From NCBI RefSeq assembly GCF_009208565.1, contig NZ_WFLK01000006.1:124001-188000 (forward strand): 64,000 bases of DNA, read 5' to 3'. Below the pieces are notes generated by a model that worked only from the letters and a program-made list of their open reading frames with translations, ran no database searches and was not told where the DNA came from. Source of the DNA: Janthinobacterium aquaticum (GTDB taxonomy: Bacteria > Pseudomonadota > Gammaproteobacteria > Burkholderiales > Burkholderiaceae_D). A program made the translations under genes and the position numbers. Positions 1 to 9,220 of this stretch are shown piece after piece. The stretch's first letter is position 1; each line of letters starts with the position of its first letter.

Positions 1-1
1 C

Positions 2-2002
2 CCGGTGATTGCCGCCTCGCAGGACAGCGGCCTCGATCTGGTGTTTATCCGCGAAGCGGCCGGCGTGGCGCTCTATACCTGCGACTGCAGCAAAGCCAGC
101 GTCAGGCAGCAGCAGCTCGATGGCTATGGCAACGCCGTGATCCGCGCTGTCTTCTATGCGCCGCTGGACAGCGCGATTGCGCCTGAAAACCAGACCATGC
201 TGGTGCTGTTCCGCCAGGATGGCAAAGATGGCCTGCGCGCCTACCGCCACGATAAAAACTCGGGCAAGTACCGGTACCTGGACGGCCTGCAGCCGGCACT
301 GGACCGGTTTGTCGCGGCCAATAAAAACCCCAATGCCGCCCAGGCGAAGCAGGCGCTGGCCAGACTGGCGCCGCTCGACTACAGCGTGGTACGGGGAAAC
401 AGCGGCAACGCCCACTTTGATGCGATTGACCACACCCAGGGCAGCGTCGTCGGCTACTTCGACCTGCAAGGGCGCAGCGTGGCCGCCGCCAGCGCCGACG
501 CGGCCGTCTACAAGAAAGCATTCCAGAAAAAAAGCGAACTGACGCTGACGGCCAGCTATACGCGCTTTGGCGACGCTACGTCCGGCGCGGCGGAACTGCC
601 CAACTACCGCTTGTGGCAGGTGAGCTGGGAAAAAACGCCGCAGCGCTACACGGGCAGCCAGGAAGGCGCGTCCGTCATCTACAGCCTGGCCTGGGATGAC
701 GGCGCAGTCATCGAGCGCGGCCAGTACAGCGGCGGCCTGCGCGAAGGCCTGTGGCAACTCAAGGGCATGCATGAAGGCATGGCCAGGGGACGCTTTGCCA
801 AAGGTTTGCGCGAAGGGCCATGGCATATCGAAGAGCCCAGACAGATCGAAGACGGCAGCTATCGCGCCGGCAAGCGCGAAGGCCGCTGGACGGTCACCAA
901 CTTTGCCGATGAAGACGAAGTCACCGGTTTTGACACCTATGCCGGCGGCCAGCTGAACGGGCCGTCCGAGCGCAGTATGCAGGGCAAACTGCTGGCGCGC
1001 GGCAGCTACGCCAACGGCACGCGTCAGGGACCATGGATCAGCGAAGAAGGCGAAGGCAATTATGTCGACGGCCTGCGCGACGGTCCATGGAAGCTCTACA
1101 AAAAAGACGGCGTGATCGAGAACGTGCGCTTTATCAAGGGCAAGCGCCAGGGCGAACTCACCCAGCACGACGCTGCCGGCGCGCTGCGCCTGCGCGAGCA
1201 TTACCAGGCCGATATGCTGCAGGGCGAGCGCACGCGCTATCTGGGTGACGCCGGCAAGGAAGTGCTGGTGTATATTGCCACCTTTGAGCAGGGCCAGTTG
1301 CAGGGGCGCGAACAGGCGTTTGACGAGACGGGAAACGAGGCGACCAAGGTTCTGCGCATGGATACGCTGTGGGACAAAGGCAAGAAAGTCGGCCTCGACG
1401 CGCGCTACTATCCCGACGGCAAGCCCGAGCGCCTGGCCGTGATCGGCCTGGGCCAGTACGGCCAGCAGTTGGTCACGCACCTGCGCGAATATGCCGAGGG
1501 TGGCCTGCTGGTCAACGACATCCACCGCTGCTACTTTACCGAAGGCGGCAGCGAGCGCAACGACGTATGCGATTACCACCGCCTCAATTTCGCCAACGGC
1601 AAGCCGCAGTACGACTACCGCTTCCAGTTCGGCCAGCGCCAGGAAGGCCGTTCCTGGTATGCAAACGGCCAGGTGCAGGACGAGCTGCTGGTCGACCGCG
1701 ACAAGGACACCTCGGTCTACAACACCTATTTCGAGAACGGCCAGCTGCATTGCACCGAACCGCGACGCGGCCACAGCAAGCGCACCGTCAACGGCCAGAC
1801 CTATCTCAGCTACGCCTCGGCCGACCGCGACGGCGAAGCGCTGTGCTATCACCCGAACGGCAAGCTGGCCAGCCGGCGCAGCTATCGCCAGCGCATCGCC
1901 GTCGATTGCGGCCAGCAGTTCGACGACACCGGCAAGCAGATCTTCCCCGGCCCGGAAGAGTGTCCAGCCGCAAAGAAAACCCCATTTGTATTTGGAGAAT
2001 GA
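2..2002 (+). CDS. MORN/YwqK-type repeat protein, 5' end outside window
   Basis: The frame is open from the first bases of the window, so the true start is probably upstream; the first possible start here is a GTG at 5. The visible 665 residues contain repeated short units of the form G-x-Y-x-x-G-x-R-x-G-x-W (for example around residues 235-300 and 340-375), as in MORN repeats and the YwqK family, which is often labelled an antitoxin family. Such repeats form beta-hairpin scaffolds; no catalytic motif is visible. The N-terminal 230 residues carry no repeat I recognise. The stop codon is immediately followed by the ATG of the LRR gene, so the two are translationally coupled. Function is unknown; a role in protein binding or immunity against a toxin is only inference. 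Confidence 0.7.
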   Translation, partial: PVIAASQDSGLDLVFIREAAGVALYTCDCSKASVRQQQLDGYGNAVIRAVFYAPLDSAIAPENQTMLVLFRQDGKDGLRAYRHDKNSGKYRYLDGLQPALDRFVAANKNPNAAQAKQALARLAPLDYSVVRGNSGNAHFDAIDHTQGSVVGYFDLQGRSVAAASADAAVYKKAFQKKSELTLTASYTRFGDATSGAAELPNYRLWQVSWEKTPQRYTGSQEGASVIYSLAWDDGAVIERGQYSGGLREGLWQLKGMHEGMARGRFAKGLREGPWHIEEPRQIEDGSYRAGKREGRWTVTNFADEDEVTGFDTYAGGQLNGPSERSMQGKLLARGSYANGTRQGPWISEEGEGNYVDGLRDGPWKLYKKDGVIENVRFIKGKRQGELTQHDAAGALRLREHYQADMLQGERTRYLGDAGKEVLVYIATFEQGQLQGREQAFDETGNEATKVLRMDTLWDKGKKVGLDARYYPDGKPERLAVIGLGQYGQQLVTHLREYAEGGLLVNDIHRCYFTEGGSERNDVCDYHRLNFANGKPQYDYRFQFGQRQEGRSWYANGQVQDELLVDRDKDTSVYNTYFENGQLHCTEPRRGHSKRTVNGQTYLSYASADRDGEALCYHPNGKLASRRSYRQRIAVDCGQQFDDTGKQIFPGPEECPAAKKTPFVFGE

Positions 2003-3004
2003 ATGAGCGCTGACACCCTTTGCATGCAAAACCCGCAGCAGCTCGACATGGCCGCCATCGATGCGGCAGTGACCGAAGGACGCCAGGTCATCGTGCAGTT
2101 CGATACGCTGGGCGAGCCGGCGCCACTGATTGCTGACCTCGACGCTGCAGCAAAACGCCACGGCACGGCGCTGACGGTGCGTATCTATGGCTATGAGTCA
2201 CGCGTGTTTGACGCGGCCATCGTGCGCGCCCTGCCCCACGTGGCCAGCCTGGCGCTCGACTTCCACCGGCGCGCCGTCAACCTCGAGGCCCTGGGCGAGC
2301 TGACGCGCCTGAAGCAGCTGTCGCTGGGTGTCTATGAACTGGCGCAGCACGATATCCTGGCGCTGGAGAACCTGCGCCAGCTTGAAGTGCTGTCGCTCGG
2401 TGAGGCCGCGCATGACAAGCTTGATCTGTCGCCGCTGCGCCACTACAGCAAACTGGCTAGCTTGACCATCGATGGCCATAGCCACCATCTGGACACGCTG
2501 GCGCAGTTGCCGGCGCTGCAGACGCTGTCGCTGTTTCGCATCAAGAATAAGGTGGCGCTCGACTTCCTGGGCAGCGTCGCGCAGCTACGAGAGCTGCGTT
2601 TGCAGCTGGGCGGGCGCGAGTCGATAGCCGCCATCGAAGCGCCGCTGTTGCACAAGCTCGAACTGATCCGCGTGCGCGGCCTGGCGCAACTGGGCCCGCT
2701 GCAGCGCTTTCCGCTGCTGCGCCATTTGTGGGTGGAAGACCAGACCCAGCTCGATCAGCTGGACCTGTCCGGCAACAGCGCACTGGAGACGCTGCATCTG
2801 CTCACCTGCAAAAGCCTGGCCAGCCTCACCAGCCTGGCCGCGCTGCCAGCACTGCAGAAACTGTCGATATCGGAAACTGCGCTAGAGCCCGATGCGCTGC
2901 TGGCGCAGGCACTGCCGGCCAGCCTGCGCGAAATGCGCTTTCGTACCGGCAAGGCAAAGCGGGATAGGGAAATCAGCACCCAACTGGCAGCACTGGGCCT
3001 CTAA
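2003..3004 (+). CDS. leucine-rich-repeat protein
   Basis: A 333-residue protein with spaced leucine patterns typical of bacterial LRRs (for example LTRLKQLSLG, LRQLEVLSLG, LPALQTLSLF, LPALQKLSIS). These run from about residue 75 to 310 and predict a curved solenoid for protein binding. No signal peptide or membrane segment is seen, so it is probably cytoplasmic. The ATG follows the upstream stop codon directly, and a GGAG ribosome site at 1994-1997 lies inside the end of the MORN gene, so the two proteins are likely made together. LRR proteins of this kind are sometimes immunity proteins in polymorphic toxin loci, but no toxin is visible here. Specific function unknown. Confidence 0.75.
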   Translation: MSADTLCMQNPQQLDMAAIDAAVTEGRQVIVQFDTLGEPAPLIADLDAAAKRHGTALTVRIYGYESRVFDAAIVRALPHVASLALDFHRRAVNLEALGELTRLKQLSLGVYELAQHDILALENLRQLEVLSLGEAAHDKLDLSPLRHYSKLASLTIDGHSHHLDTLAQLPALQTLSLFRIKNKVALDFLGSVAQLRELRLQLGGRESIAAIEAPLLHKLELIRVRGLAQLGPLQRFPLLRHLWVEDQTQLDQLDLSGNSALETLHLLTCKSLASLTSLAALPALQKLSISETALEPDALLAQALPASLREMRFRTGKAKRDREISTQLAALGL

Positions 3005-3010
3005 ACCACA

Positions 3011-3335
3011 AACCCGGGGTCAGTTCCGCCATTGCAAACCCGGGGTCAGTTCCGCCATTGCGACACGACCTCAACCGCAAACCCGGGGTCACAAACCCGG
3101 GGTCAGTTCCGCCATTGCGACACGACCTCCGCCGTAGCAGGCAAATCGGCACCCACTAAAACGAATGCGTGCAAGGCTATTGACCAGTCCGTGTACAAAT
3201 GGCGGAACTGACCCCGACCCTTTGCGCCATTGCGACACGACCTCAGCCGTAGCAGACAAATCGGCACCTACTAAACGAATGCGTGCAAGGCTATTGAACA
3301 GTCCGTGTACAAATGGCGGAACTGACCCTGACCCT
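3011..3335. repeat. cluster of GGGTCAGTTCCGCCA repeats with two ~109-bp direct copies
   Basis: This gene-free stretch holds three copies of CCCGGGGTCAGTTCCGCCA-like sequence or part of it (3013, 3040, 3094), then two nearly identical copies of a longer unit (3113-3222 and 3228-3335). Each long unit ends in the inverted form TGGCGGAACTGACCC. The two copies differ at only a few positions. A related element with the same inverted ends lies at 61408-61522. The inverted ends suggest a small non-autonomous mobile or REP-like element; no transposase is present. Confidence 0.8.
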
Positions 3336-3359
3336 TCTTAAATTAAAAATCCCCGCAAC

Positions 3360-4418
3360 CTATTTGGACGCCGTCAAACGGCGCTGCCACAGCGCCACGT
3401 CGATCATGACGCCGTCGCTGCCGGTATTGCGGATATAGACGCGGTAGCTGCCCTGGCCCATGTCGCCATGCAGATAGGCGGTGCGCTCGTTGCGCTGGAA
3501 GCGGGCGCCCTTGATGGCCTTGCGATAGCGCTCGACCACGCTGTCAAAGCTGGCATAACTGCGCAGCGCCACCTCGAGGTCACGCGGCGGACGACCTTCG
3601 GCCTGGTCCAGCACATTGATCTGCTTCTTGCCCTTGAGCGTGGCGGGGAAGGAAAACACACCGCTATCGGCTGAACTGAGCACGGTGGCCGAATCGAGCA
3701 GCAGCGGCAGCAAGGCGCTAGGATAGCCGGACGGCAACTGCGCGCGGTTCCAGCCCGGCAGCGGCGATTGGGCCAGCACATATTCCACGCTGGCGATTTT
3801 CTGGCCGTTGGCGCCGGCCTCGTCGTCGGCGGCAATCAGCGCCAGCATCGGCGGCAGTTGCCTGGCCCAGGCCAGCAGCGGCGCCGCCTCGGAAACCAGC
3901 ATGCCCTTCTTGTGGAACACCGTCAGCACCGTTTGCGGGTCGGGGTTACAGACTTTCGCTTGCGGCTGGCCCTGCAGACGGCAATGGCCGTTGACCAGGC
4001 CAAAGGCGATCAGCACGCCGCGCTTGTCGAGCAGCATGGCGCCGCGCTCACGGCCCTGGCTGCGGTCATTCATCGAAGCCAGCAGCTGGCGCCCGTCCGG
4101 CAGCACCGTGCGCGTCACTTCGCGCCGCTCGCTGACTGATTCCAAAGCCTGAGTCAACAACAGCTCATCGACCTCGGTATAACTGCCGCGCGCGTAGCCA
4201 AAAAAGTCAAACAGCGCAGCGCGCACCTCGGGTGCATCGCTCAGGCGCGGCAGGACGCTATCCGATAACAGGCTGTTGAGCGACTTTTCCGGCACAGACA
4301 CGGCTTTGGCCAGCGCTGCCGATGGAGCGGCCACGCAGGCAGCAGCCATGGCAGCGAGCAAGGCGGTGTGACGCACATGCTGGCAAAAGCGGCTGATGGT
4401 GGTTAAGGTGTTCTTCAT
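3360..4418 (-). CDS. secreted protein of unknown function
   Basis: A 352-residue protein with a convincing signal peptide: a basic start, a hydrophobic stretch around residues 17-33 and an Ala-rich cleavage region ending near ALA at 36-38. It is probably exported to the periplasm. The mature part is soluble-looking, with no membrane segments and a single pair of cysteines (around HCRLQG and KVCNPD) that could form a disulfide. I do not recognise a domain or catalytic motif. It is transcribed alone on the minus strand; the upstream gene htpG has the same orientation but is separated by a paired-hairpin repeat. The downstream side is the repeat cluster at 3.0-3.3 kb. Confidence 0.7.
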   Translation of the reverse strand: MKNTLTTISRFCQHVRHTALLAAMAAACVAAPSAALAKAVSVPEKSLNSLLSDSVLPRLSDAPEVRAALFDFFGYARGSYTEVDELLLTQALESVSERREVTRTVLPDGRQLLASMNDRSQGRERGAMLLDKRGVLIAFGLVNGHCRLQGQPQAKVCNPDPQTVLTVFHKKGMLVSEAAPLLAWARQLPPMLALIAADDEAGANGQKIASVEYVLAQSPLPGWNRAQLPSGYPSALLPLLLDSATVLSSADSGVFSFPATLKGKKQINVLDQAEGRPPRDLEVALRSYASFDSVVERYRKAIKGARFQRNERTAYLHGDMGQGSYRVYIRNTGSDGVMIDVALWQRRLTASK

Positions 4419-4510
4419 GATTCTGTCTGCTCGGGTGGACCCAATGGTACCGTCGCGGATTCTAGCATGCGTCTTGCAGGCTTGCTGCAGCTTGCACGTG
4501 TGGCAAGTAC

Positions 4511-4608
4511 GTAGGTCGGATTAGGCGCGAAGCGCCGTAATCCGACAATACCTCAGACGTCAACCATGTTGTCGGATTACGGCCCCTTTGGGGCCTAATC
4601 CGACCTAC
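4511..4608. repeat. paired-hairpin REP-like element, copy 1
   Basis: Two hairpin units face each other. The first begins GTAGGTCGGATTA and ends TAATCCGACAA; the second begins TTGTCGGATTA and ends TAATCCGACCTAC. The outer ends are inverted copies of each other. Closely related elements are at 10433-10529, 21181-21276 and 61955-61996. It ends four bases from the htpG stop codon and may act as an mRNA 3' hairpin. Confidence 0.85.
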
Positions 4609-4612
4609 CCAA

Positions 4613-6532
4613 TTATTTAGCGGTATTGAGCAGCAGCTCGTTCAAACGCTTGACGAACGATGCCGGATCGGCCAGCGAACCGCCTTCGGCCAGCAAAGCC
4701 TGGTCGAACAGGATATTGGCCCAGTCGCCGAACTTGCCGCCTTCTGCATCTTCATATTTCAGACGCGTGACCAGCGGGTGGTTCGGGTTGATCTCCAGAA
4801 TCGGCTTCGATTCCGGCGCACTCTGGCCGGCCGCCTTGAGCATGCGCAGCAGGTTGCCCGACAGCTCATTCTCGTCGGCCACCAGGCAGGCTGGCGAATC
4901 GGTCAGGCGGAACGTGACGCGCACATCCTTGGCCTTGTCTGCCAGCGTGGTCTTCATCTTGCCAACCAGTTCGGCGTACGAGGTTTCGGTTTCTTCGTGC
5001 TCTTTCTTTTCCGCTTCGTCTTCAAGCGCGCCCAGGTCCAGGCCGCCCTTGGCTACCGACACCAGTTCCTTGCCTTCGAAGTCCTGCAGGAACGACAGCA
5101 TCCATTCATCGACGCGGTCGGTCAGCAGCAGCACTTCAACGCCCTTCTTGCGGAAGATTTCCAGGTGCGGGCTGTTCTTGGCGGCAGCGTAGTTGTCAGC
5201 CGTGACGTAATAGATCTTGTCCTGGCCTTCCTTCATGCGCGCCAGGTAGTCGGCAAACGAGGTGATCTGCTCGTCGCTGTCGTTGGCGGTCGAGGCAAAA
5301 CGCAACAGCTTGGCGATGCGCTCCTTGTTGGCAGCATCTTCGCCGATGCCTTCCTTGAGCACCTGGCCAAATTCTTTCCAGAACGTGGCGTACTTGTCTT
5401 TCTTGTCCTGCTCGTCGGCGTTGGCCAGTTCTTCCAGCATGCCCAGCACGCGCTTGGTCGAGCCGTCGCGGATCACTTTCACGTCGCGCGATTCCTGCAG
5501 GATTTCACGCGACACGTTCAGCGGCAGGTCGGACGAATCGATCACGCCGCGAACGAAACGCAGATAGGTTGGCGTCAGCTGTTCGGCGTCGTCCATGATA
5601 AAGACGCGCTTGACGTACAGCTTGATGCCGCCGCGCTTGTTACGGTCCCACATGTCGAACGGCGCCTTGGCCGGGATATACAGCAGCTGCGTGTATTCGC
5701 TGCGCCCTTCCACGCGGTTGTGCGTGTGCGTCAGTGGCGCCTGGAAGTCGTGCGACACGTGCTTGTAGAATTCTTCGTACTGTTCGGGCGTGATGTCGGA
5801 CTTGTTGCGGGCCCACAGCGCGCTGGCCTGGTTGACCGTTTCCAACTCGTCCTTGACGACGGTTTCTTTTTTCTCGTCGTCCCACTCTTCTTTCTGCATC
5901 ACGATCGGCAGCGAGATATGGTCCGAGTATTTGCGGATGATCGACTTGATCTTCCAGCTCGACAGCAGCTCGTCTTCGCCTTCGCGCAGGTGCAGGATGA
6001 TGTCGGTGCCGCGCGATGGCTTGTCGATCGATTCAATGCTGTAGTCGCCCTCGCCGGCCGACTCCCAGCGCACGCCTTCGGAGGCGTCCACGCCGGCGCG
6101 GCGCGTTTCAACGGTGATCTTGTCGGCCACGATAAAGCCCGAGTAGAAGCCCACGCCGAACTGGCCGATCAGGGCCGCGTCCTGCTGCTGGTCGCCCGAC
6201 AGCTTGCCGAAAAATTCCTTGGTGCCCGACTTGGCGATGGTGCCCAGGTGCGAGATCGCCTCGTCACGTGTCATGCCGATGCCGTTGTCGGAAATGGTGA
6301 TGGTGCGTGCTTCTTTATCGAAGCTGACCTTGATTTTCAGCTCGTGGTCGTTGCCATACAGCGCGTCGTTGTCAATCGCCTCGAAGCGCAGCTTGTCGGC
6401 CGCGTCGGATGCATTCGAGATCAGCTCGCGCAGGAAAATTTCCTTGTTCGAGTACAGCGAATGAATCATCAGATGCAGCATCTGCTTGACTTCAGTCTGA
6501 AAGCCCAGTGTTTGTTTTTCGGAGACAGCCAT
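4613..6532 (-). CDS. htpG: molecular chaperone HtpG (Hsp90)
   Basis: Bacterial Hsp90, an ATP-dependent cytosolic chaperone dimer. The 639-residue product matches the family length. The N-terminal GHKL ATPase domain shows [14 protein letters not shown] (catalytic Glu and Asn), DNGIGM and [11 protein letters not shown] motifs. The middle domain includes NVSREILQ, and the C-terminal dimerisation domain ends near LLLNTAK. I chose the ATG at 6532, preceded by GAGGT, because the longer open frame upstream encodes unrelated sequence and would overlap the promoter. A strong sigma-32 promoter lies 40-67 bases upstream, so the gene is expected to be heat-shock induced. Confidence 0.97.
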   Translation of the reverse strand: MAVSEKQTLGFQTEVKQMLHLMIHSLYSNKEIFLRELISNASDAADKLRFEAIDNDALYGNDHELKIKVSFDKEARTITISDNGIGMTRDEAISHLGTIAKSGTKEFFGKLSGDQQQDAALIGQFGVGFYSGFIVADKITVETRRAGVDASEGVRWESAGEGDYSIESIDKPSRGTDIILHLREGEDELLSSWKIKSIIRKYSDHISLPIVMQKEEWDDEKKETVVKDELETVNQASALWARNKSDITPEQYEEFYKHVSHDFQAPLTHTHNRVEGRSEYTQLLYIPAKAPFDMWDRNKRGGIKLYVKRVFIMDDAEQLTPTYLRFVRGVIDSSDLPLNVSREILQESRDVKVIRDGSTKRVLGMLEELANADEQDKKDKYATFWKEFGQVLKEGIGEDAANKERIAKLLRFASTANDSDEQITSFADYLARMKEGQDKIYYVTADNYAAAKNSPHLEIFRKKGVEVLLLTDRVDEWMLSFLQDFEGKELVSVAKGGLDLGALEDEAEKKEHEETETSYAELVGKMKTTLADKAKDVRVTFRLTDSPACLVADENELSGNLLRMLKAAGQSAPESKPILEINPNHPLVTRLKYEDAEGGKFGDWANILFDQALLAEGGSLADPASFVKRLNELLLNTAK

Positions 6533-6571
6533 ATTTACCTCATAGTCTGGTGGATCGGACGAATGTCGGGC

Positions 6572-6599
6572 AATTGGGGATGGCGTCAGCCATTTCAAG
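6572..6599 (-). promoter_or_regulatory. sigma-32 (RpoH) heat-shock promoter of htpG
   Basis: On the minus strand CTTGAAA (6593-6599) is followed after 13 bases by CCCCAATT (6572-6579). This closely fits the RpoH consensus CTTGAAA / CCCCAT-T with its usual 11-16 base spacing. It sits about 40 bases before the htpG start codon. Confidence 0.8.
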
Positions 6600-6623
6600 A
6601 TGCCAACATGCAAATTTCTATCG

Positions 6624-8066
6624 TCAACTCCCCAGCGACTGCGCCAGGAAGCGCCAGAAGCGCTCATCCTGCACCGTCGCCAGGTTCAACCGCATATAGG
6701 TCGAAGGGCGCTGGCGCGGCGAAAACAGGCTGCCCGGCGCCAGCACCAGTCCTTCATGCAGCGCTTTTTCAGCCAGCAGATTGGTGTCGCAGCCGGCATC
6801 GGCCCAGACAAACATGCCCGCTTGCGCTGGCTCGAAGCGCAGCCCGGCCTGCTCGATCCTGCGCAGCGTGGGTGCGCGTACGCGGTCGAGCCGGGCGCGC
6901 AGGCGCTCGACATGCTTGCGGTACTGCCCCTGGGCCAGGATTTTGTACACCATGCGCTCGCCGATATCGCTCGAAGTCAGGGTGGACAACATCTTGCGAT
7001 CGGCCAGGCGCTGCGCGCGCTCGGGCGAGGCGGCAATAAAACCCACGCGCAGGTTGGCCGCCAGGCTCTTGGAAAAGCCGCCCAGGTAGACCACGCGGCG
7101 CAACTGGTCGAGCGCGGCCAGGCGCGTGGCCGGCTGCGCCGCACTACCCCCGCCCGGATGCAGATCGCAGTAAATATCGTCCTCGACCACGATAAAGTCA
7201 TGCTGCTCGGCCAGCCGCAGCACCTGGAACGCCTTGGCGGCCGACAGCGAAGTCGAGGTCGGATTGTGCAGCACCGAATTGATGACATACAGCTTGGGGC
7301 GGTGCAGCGCCGCCAGTTCGGCCAGCAGCGCCAGGTCGGGCCCGTCGGCCAGGCGCGGGATGCCGATCACCTGCAGGCCCATAGCGGCAAAGGCGCCGAA
7401 CATCATCCAGTAGGCCGGATCGTCGACAAACACGGTGTCGCCAGGGCGGGCAAATTCGCGCGCCACCAGGTCGAGCGCCTGCATCACGCCGGCCGTGGTG
7501 ACGAACTGCTCGGGCGGGCAGGCAATTTCCAGCCCAGCCAGCTTGAGCTGCAACTGCTGGCGCAGCGGCAAGAAGCCCTGCGGCGCGCCATAGCCAAGCA
7601 GCGACAAGCCGCTCTGACGCCCCACGTCGCGCAGCGCGCGCGCCAGCAGCTCGCCATCGAGCCAGTCATTGGGCAAGGTGCCCACGCCCGGCGGCGGCGG
7701 ATCGCCGGGGGACGCCGGCGTGGGGCGAAACGTATGACGGATCAGCCAGACCACGTCCATTGCCTGCGCCGGCGCCGCTTGCACAGCGGCGGCAGCGGCG
7801 ACATTGAGCGCCGAGCGCTCGCGCACGAAAAAACCGGCGCCGCGGCGCGACTCCAGGTAGTCGAGCGCCACCAGCCGGTCGTAGCTGGCCACTACTGTGG
7901 CGCACGAGACATTGAGGCTGGCTGCGCACTGGCGGATCGACGGCATGCGCGCGCCGCCGCGCAGCAGTTTGTCGTCGATGCGCGCGGCGAACGAACGCAC
8001 GATCTGCTCGATCAGGGTTTCGCCGGAAAAGCGCGACAGCAAAGCCGGGGCGGGTGTATTGCTCAT
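6624..8066 (-). CDS. MocR/PdxR-type transcription regulator (GntR HTH fused to aminotransferase fold)
   Basis: A 480-residue fusion. Residues about 15-85 form a GntR winged helix ([26 protein letters not shown]), and about 110-475 form a class I aminotransferase-like domain. That domain has a PLP-binding lysine in [14 protein letters not shown] and a conserved DDPAYW / NPTST region. MocR proteins use the PLP fold to sense an amino-acid-like or vitamin B6 effector and usually regulate a divergent neighbour. Here the neighbour is an EamA exporter 102 bases away, which is the likely target. The effector cannot be read from sequence. Confidence 0.9.
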   Translation of the reverse strand: MSNTPAPALLSRFSGETLIEQIVRSFAARIDDKLLRGGARMPSIRQCAASLNVSCATVVASYDRLVALDYLESRRGAGFFVRERSALNVAAAAAVQAAPAQAMDVVWLIRHTFRPTPASPGDPPPPGVGTLPNDWLDGELLARALRDVGRQSGLSLLGYGAPQGFLPLRQQLQLKLAGLEIACPPEQFVTTAGVMQALDLVAREFARPGDTVFVDDPAYWMMFGAFAAMGLQVIGIPRLADGPDLALLAELAALHRPKLYVINSVLHNPTSTSLSAAKAFQVLRLAEQHDFIVVEDDIYCDLHPGGGSAAQPATRLAALDQLRRVVYLGGFSKSLAANLRVGFIAASPERAQRLADRKMLSTLTSSDIGERMVYKILAQGQYRKHVERLRARLDRVRAPTLRRIEQAGLRFEPAQAGMFVWADAGCDTNLLAEKALHEGLVLAPGSLFSPRQRPSTYMRLNLATVQDERFWRFLAQSLGS

Positions 8067-8168
8067 CAGACCATAACAGTGTGGGTGATTAAATGGAAAA
8101 GTGTATTTGTACTGTACTGCTCAAGCAGCCTAGCATAGCGTCATCTCCTTTACCAGCAAAGTGCAGCC
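8067..8168. promoter_or_regulatory. divergent mocR / EamA control region
   Basis: This 102-bp gap must hold both promoters. GTACTGTAC at 8109-8117 is a short symmetric element, inside a TGTACTGTACTG direct repeat, and is a reasonable but unproven regulator site. Confidence 0.35.
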
Positions 8169-9083
8169 ATGTCTTTATCATCGAGCCATACCCGCCAGAT
8201 TTCCGTTACCCGCTTGCACAACGACCGCCGCGGCCTGATGCTGGGGCTGGTCGCCGTCGCCATGTTCAGCCTGACGCTGCCGTTTACCCGCATGGCGGTA
8301 GCTGAACTGGACGCCACCTTCGAGGCGCTGGGACGTGCCCTGGCGGCAGCCTGCCTGGCGGCGCTGTGGCTATGGATCAAGAAGGCGCCGCTGCCGCGCC
8401 GCGAGCAATGGCTGCCGCTGGGGCTGGTGGCCACCGGCTGCGTGGTCGGTTTTCCCTGGCTGACCTCGCTGGCCATGCGCAGCCTGCCCGCCTCGCACGG
8501 CGCCGTGCTGGTCGGCATACTGCCGCTGGCCACGGCCGTATTTGCCGTACTGCGCGGCAAAGAGCGCCCGTCAACGGGTTTCTGGCTGATGGCGCTGGCC
8601 GGCAGCACACTGGTGGTCGGCTTTGCCCTGCGCCAGGGCGGCGGCAGCCTGCACCAGGCCGACCTGCTGATGTTCGGCGCCGTGCTGCTGGGCGCGCTGG
8701 GCTATGCCGAAGGCGGACGCCTGGCGCAAAGCATGCCGGGTGCGCAGGTGATCTGCTGGGCGCTGGTGCTGGCTGCTCCGTTTTTGCTGCTGCCGGTGCT
8801 CTCGGTGGCGTGGCCGCAGCGCGCGCTGATGGCGCAGGCCAGCAGCCAGGCCTGGCTGGCGTTTGCCTATATTTCCGTGTTTTCCATGCTGATCGGCTTT
8901 TTCTTCTGGTACCGCGCGATGGCGTTGGGCGGCGTGGCGCGCGTGGGCCAGGTGCAACTGCTGCAACCGTTTTTGACGCTGCTGGGCGCCGCCCTGCTGC
9001 TGGGTGAAGAGCTGACACCGGACAGCGCGTTGTTTGCCGCCGCCGTGATTGCCGTGGTGGCCATCGGGCGCAAGCTGAAATAA
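8169..9083 (+). CDS. EamA/DMT-family inner-membrane exporter
   Basis: A 304-residue very hydrophobic protein with about ten predicted membrane helices in two halves, the pattern of paired EamA domains in the drug/metabolite transporter superfamily. Members export amino acids, small metabolites or drugs. Characteristic segments include the first helix (GLMLGLVAVAMFSLTLPFTR) and the last helices (LLQPFLTLLGAALLLGEEL), typical of RhaT/YdcZ-like carriers. It is divergent from the MocR regulator, an arrangement common for amino-acid-related exporters under MocR control. The substrate is unknown. An aminotransferase follows 137 bases later on the same strand and may share the theme. Confidence 0.9.
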   Translation: MSLSSSHTRQISVTRLHNDRRGLMLGLVAVAMFSLTLPFTRMAVAELDATFEALGRALAAACLAALWLWIKKAPLPRREQWLPLGLVATGCVVGFPWLTSLAMRSLPASHGAVLVGILPLATAVFAVLRGKERPSTGFWLMALAGSTLVVGFALRQGGGSLHQADLLMFGAVLLGALGYAEGGRLAQSMPGAQVICWALVLAAPFLLLPVLSVAWPQRALMAQASSQAWLAFAYISVFSMLIGFFFWYRAMALGGVARVGQVQLLQPFLTLLGAALLLGEELTPDSALFAAAVIAVVAIGRKLK

Positions 9084-9220
9084 TGGGCAGGCTGGTGGCG
9101 CCGGCGTACAATAAGGCGCAGCAACTTTGGCGCGGCCTATCCGGCTGCGCTTTTCCAGCGTCGCCACAAGCGGCCAGGCAACCAGCCGGCGCAGTTCGGC
9201 ATTTTTCCATAGAGACCCGC

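Noticed and set aside
3005..3335. Possible CRISPR array in the short direct repeats
   Set aside because: Repeats are few, unequally spaced, with inverted ends and no cas genes; a REP/MITE-like element fits better.
4778..7039. 753-codon open frame on the plus strand across htpG
   Set aside because: Antisense of htpG and the MocR gene; htpG is unmistakable, with promoter and ribosome site.
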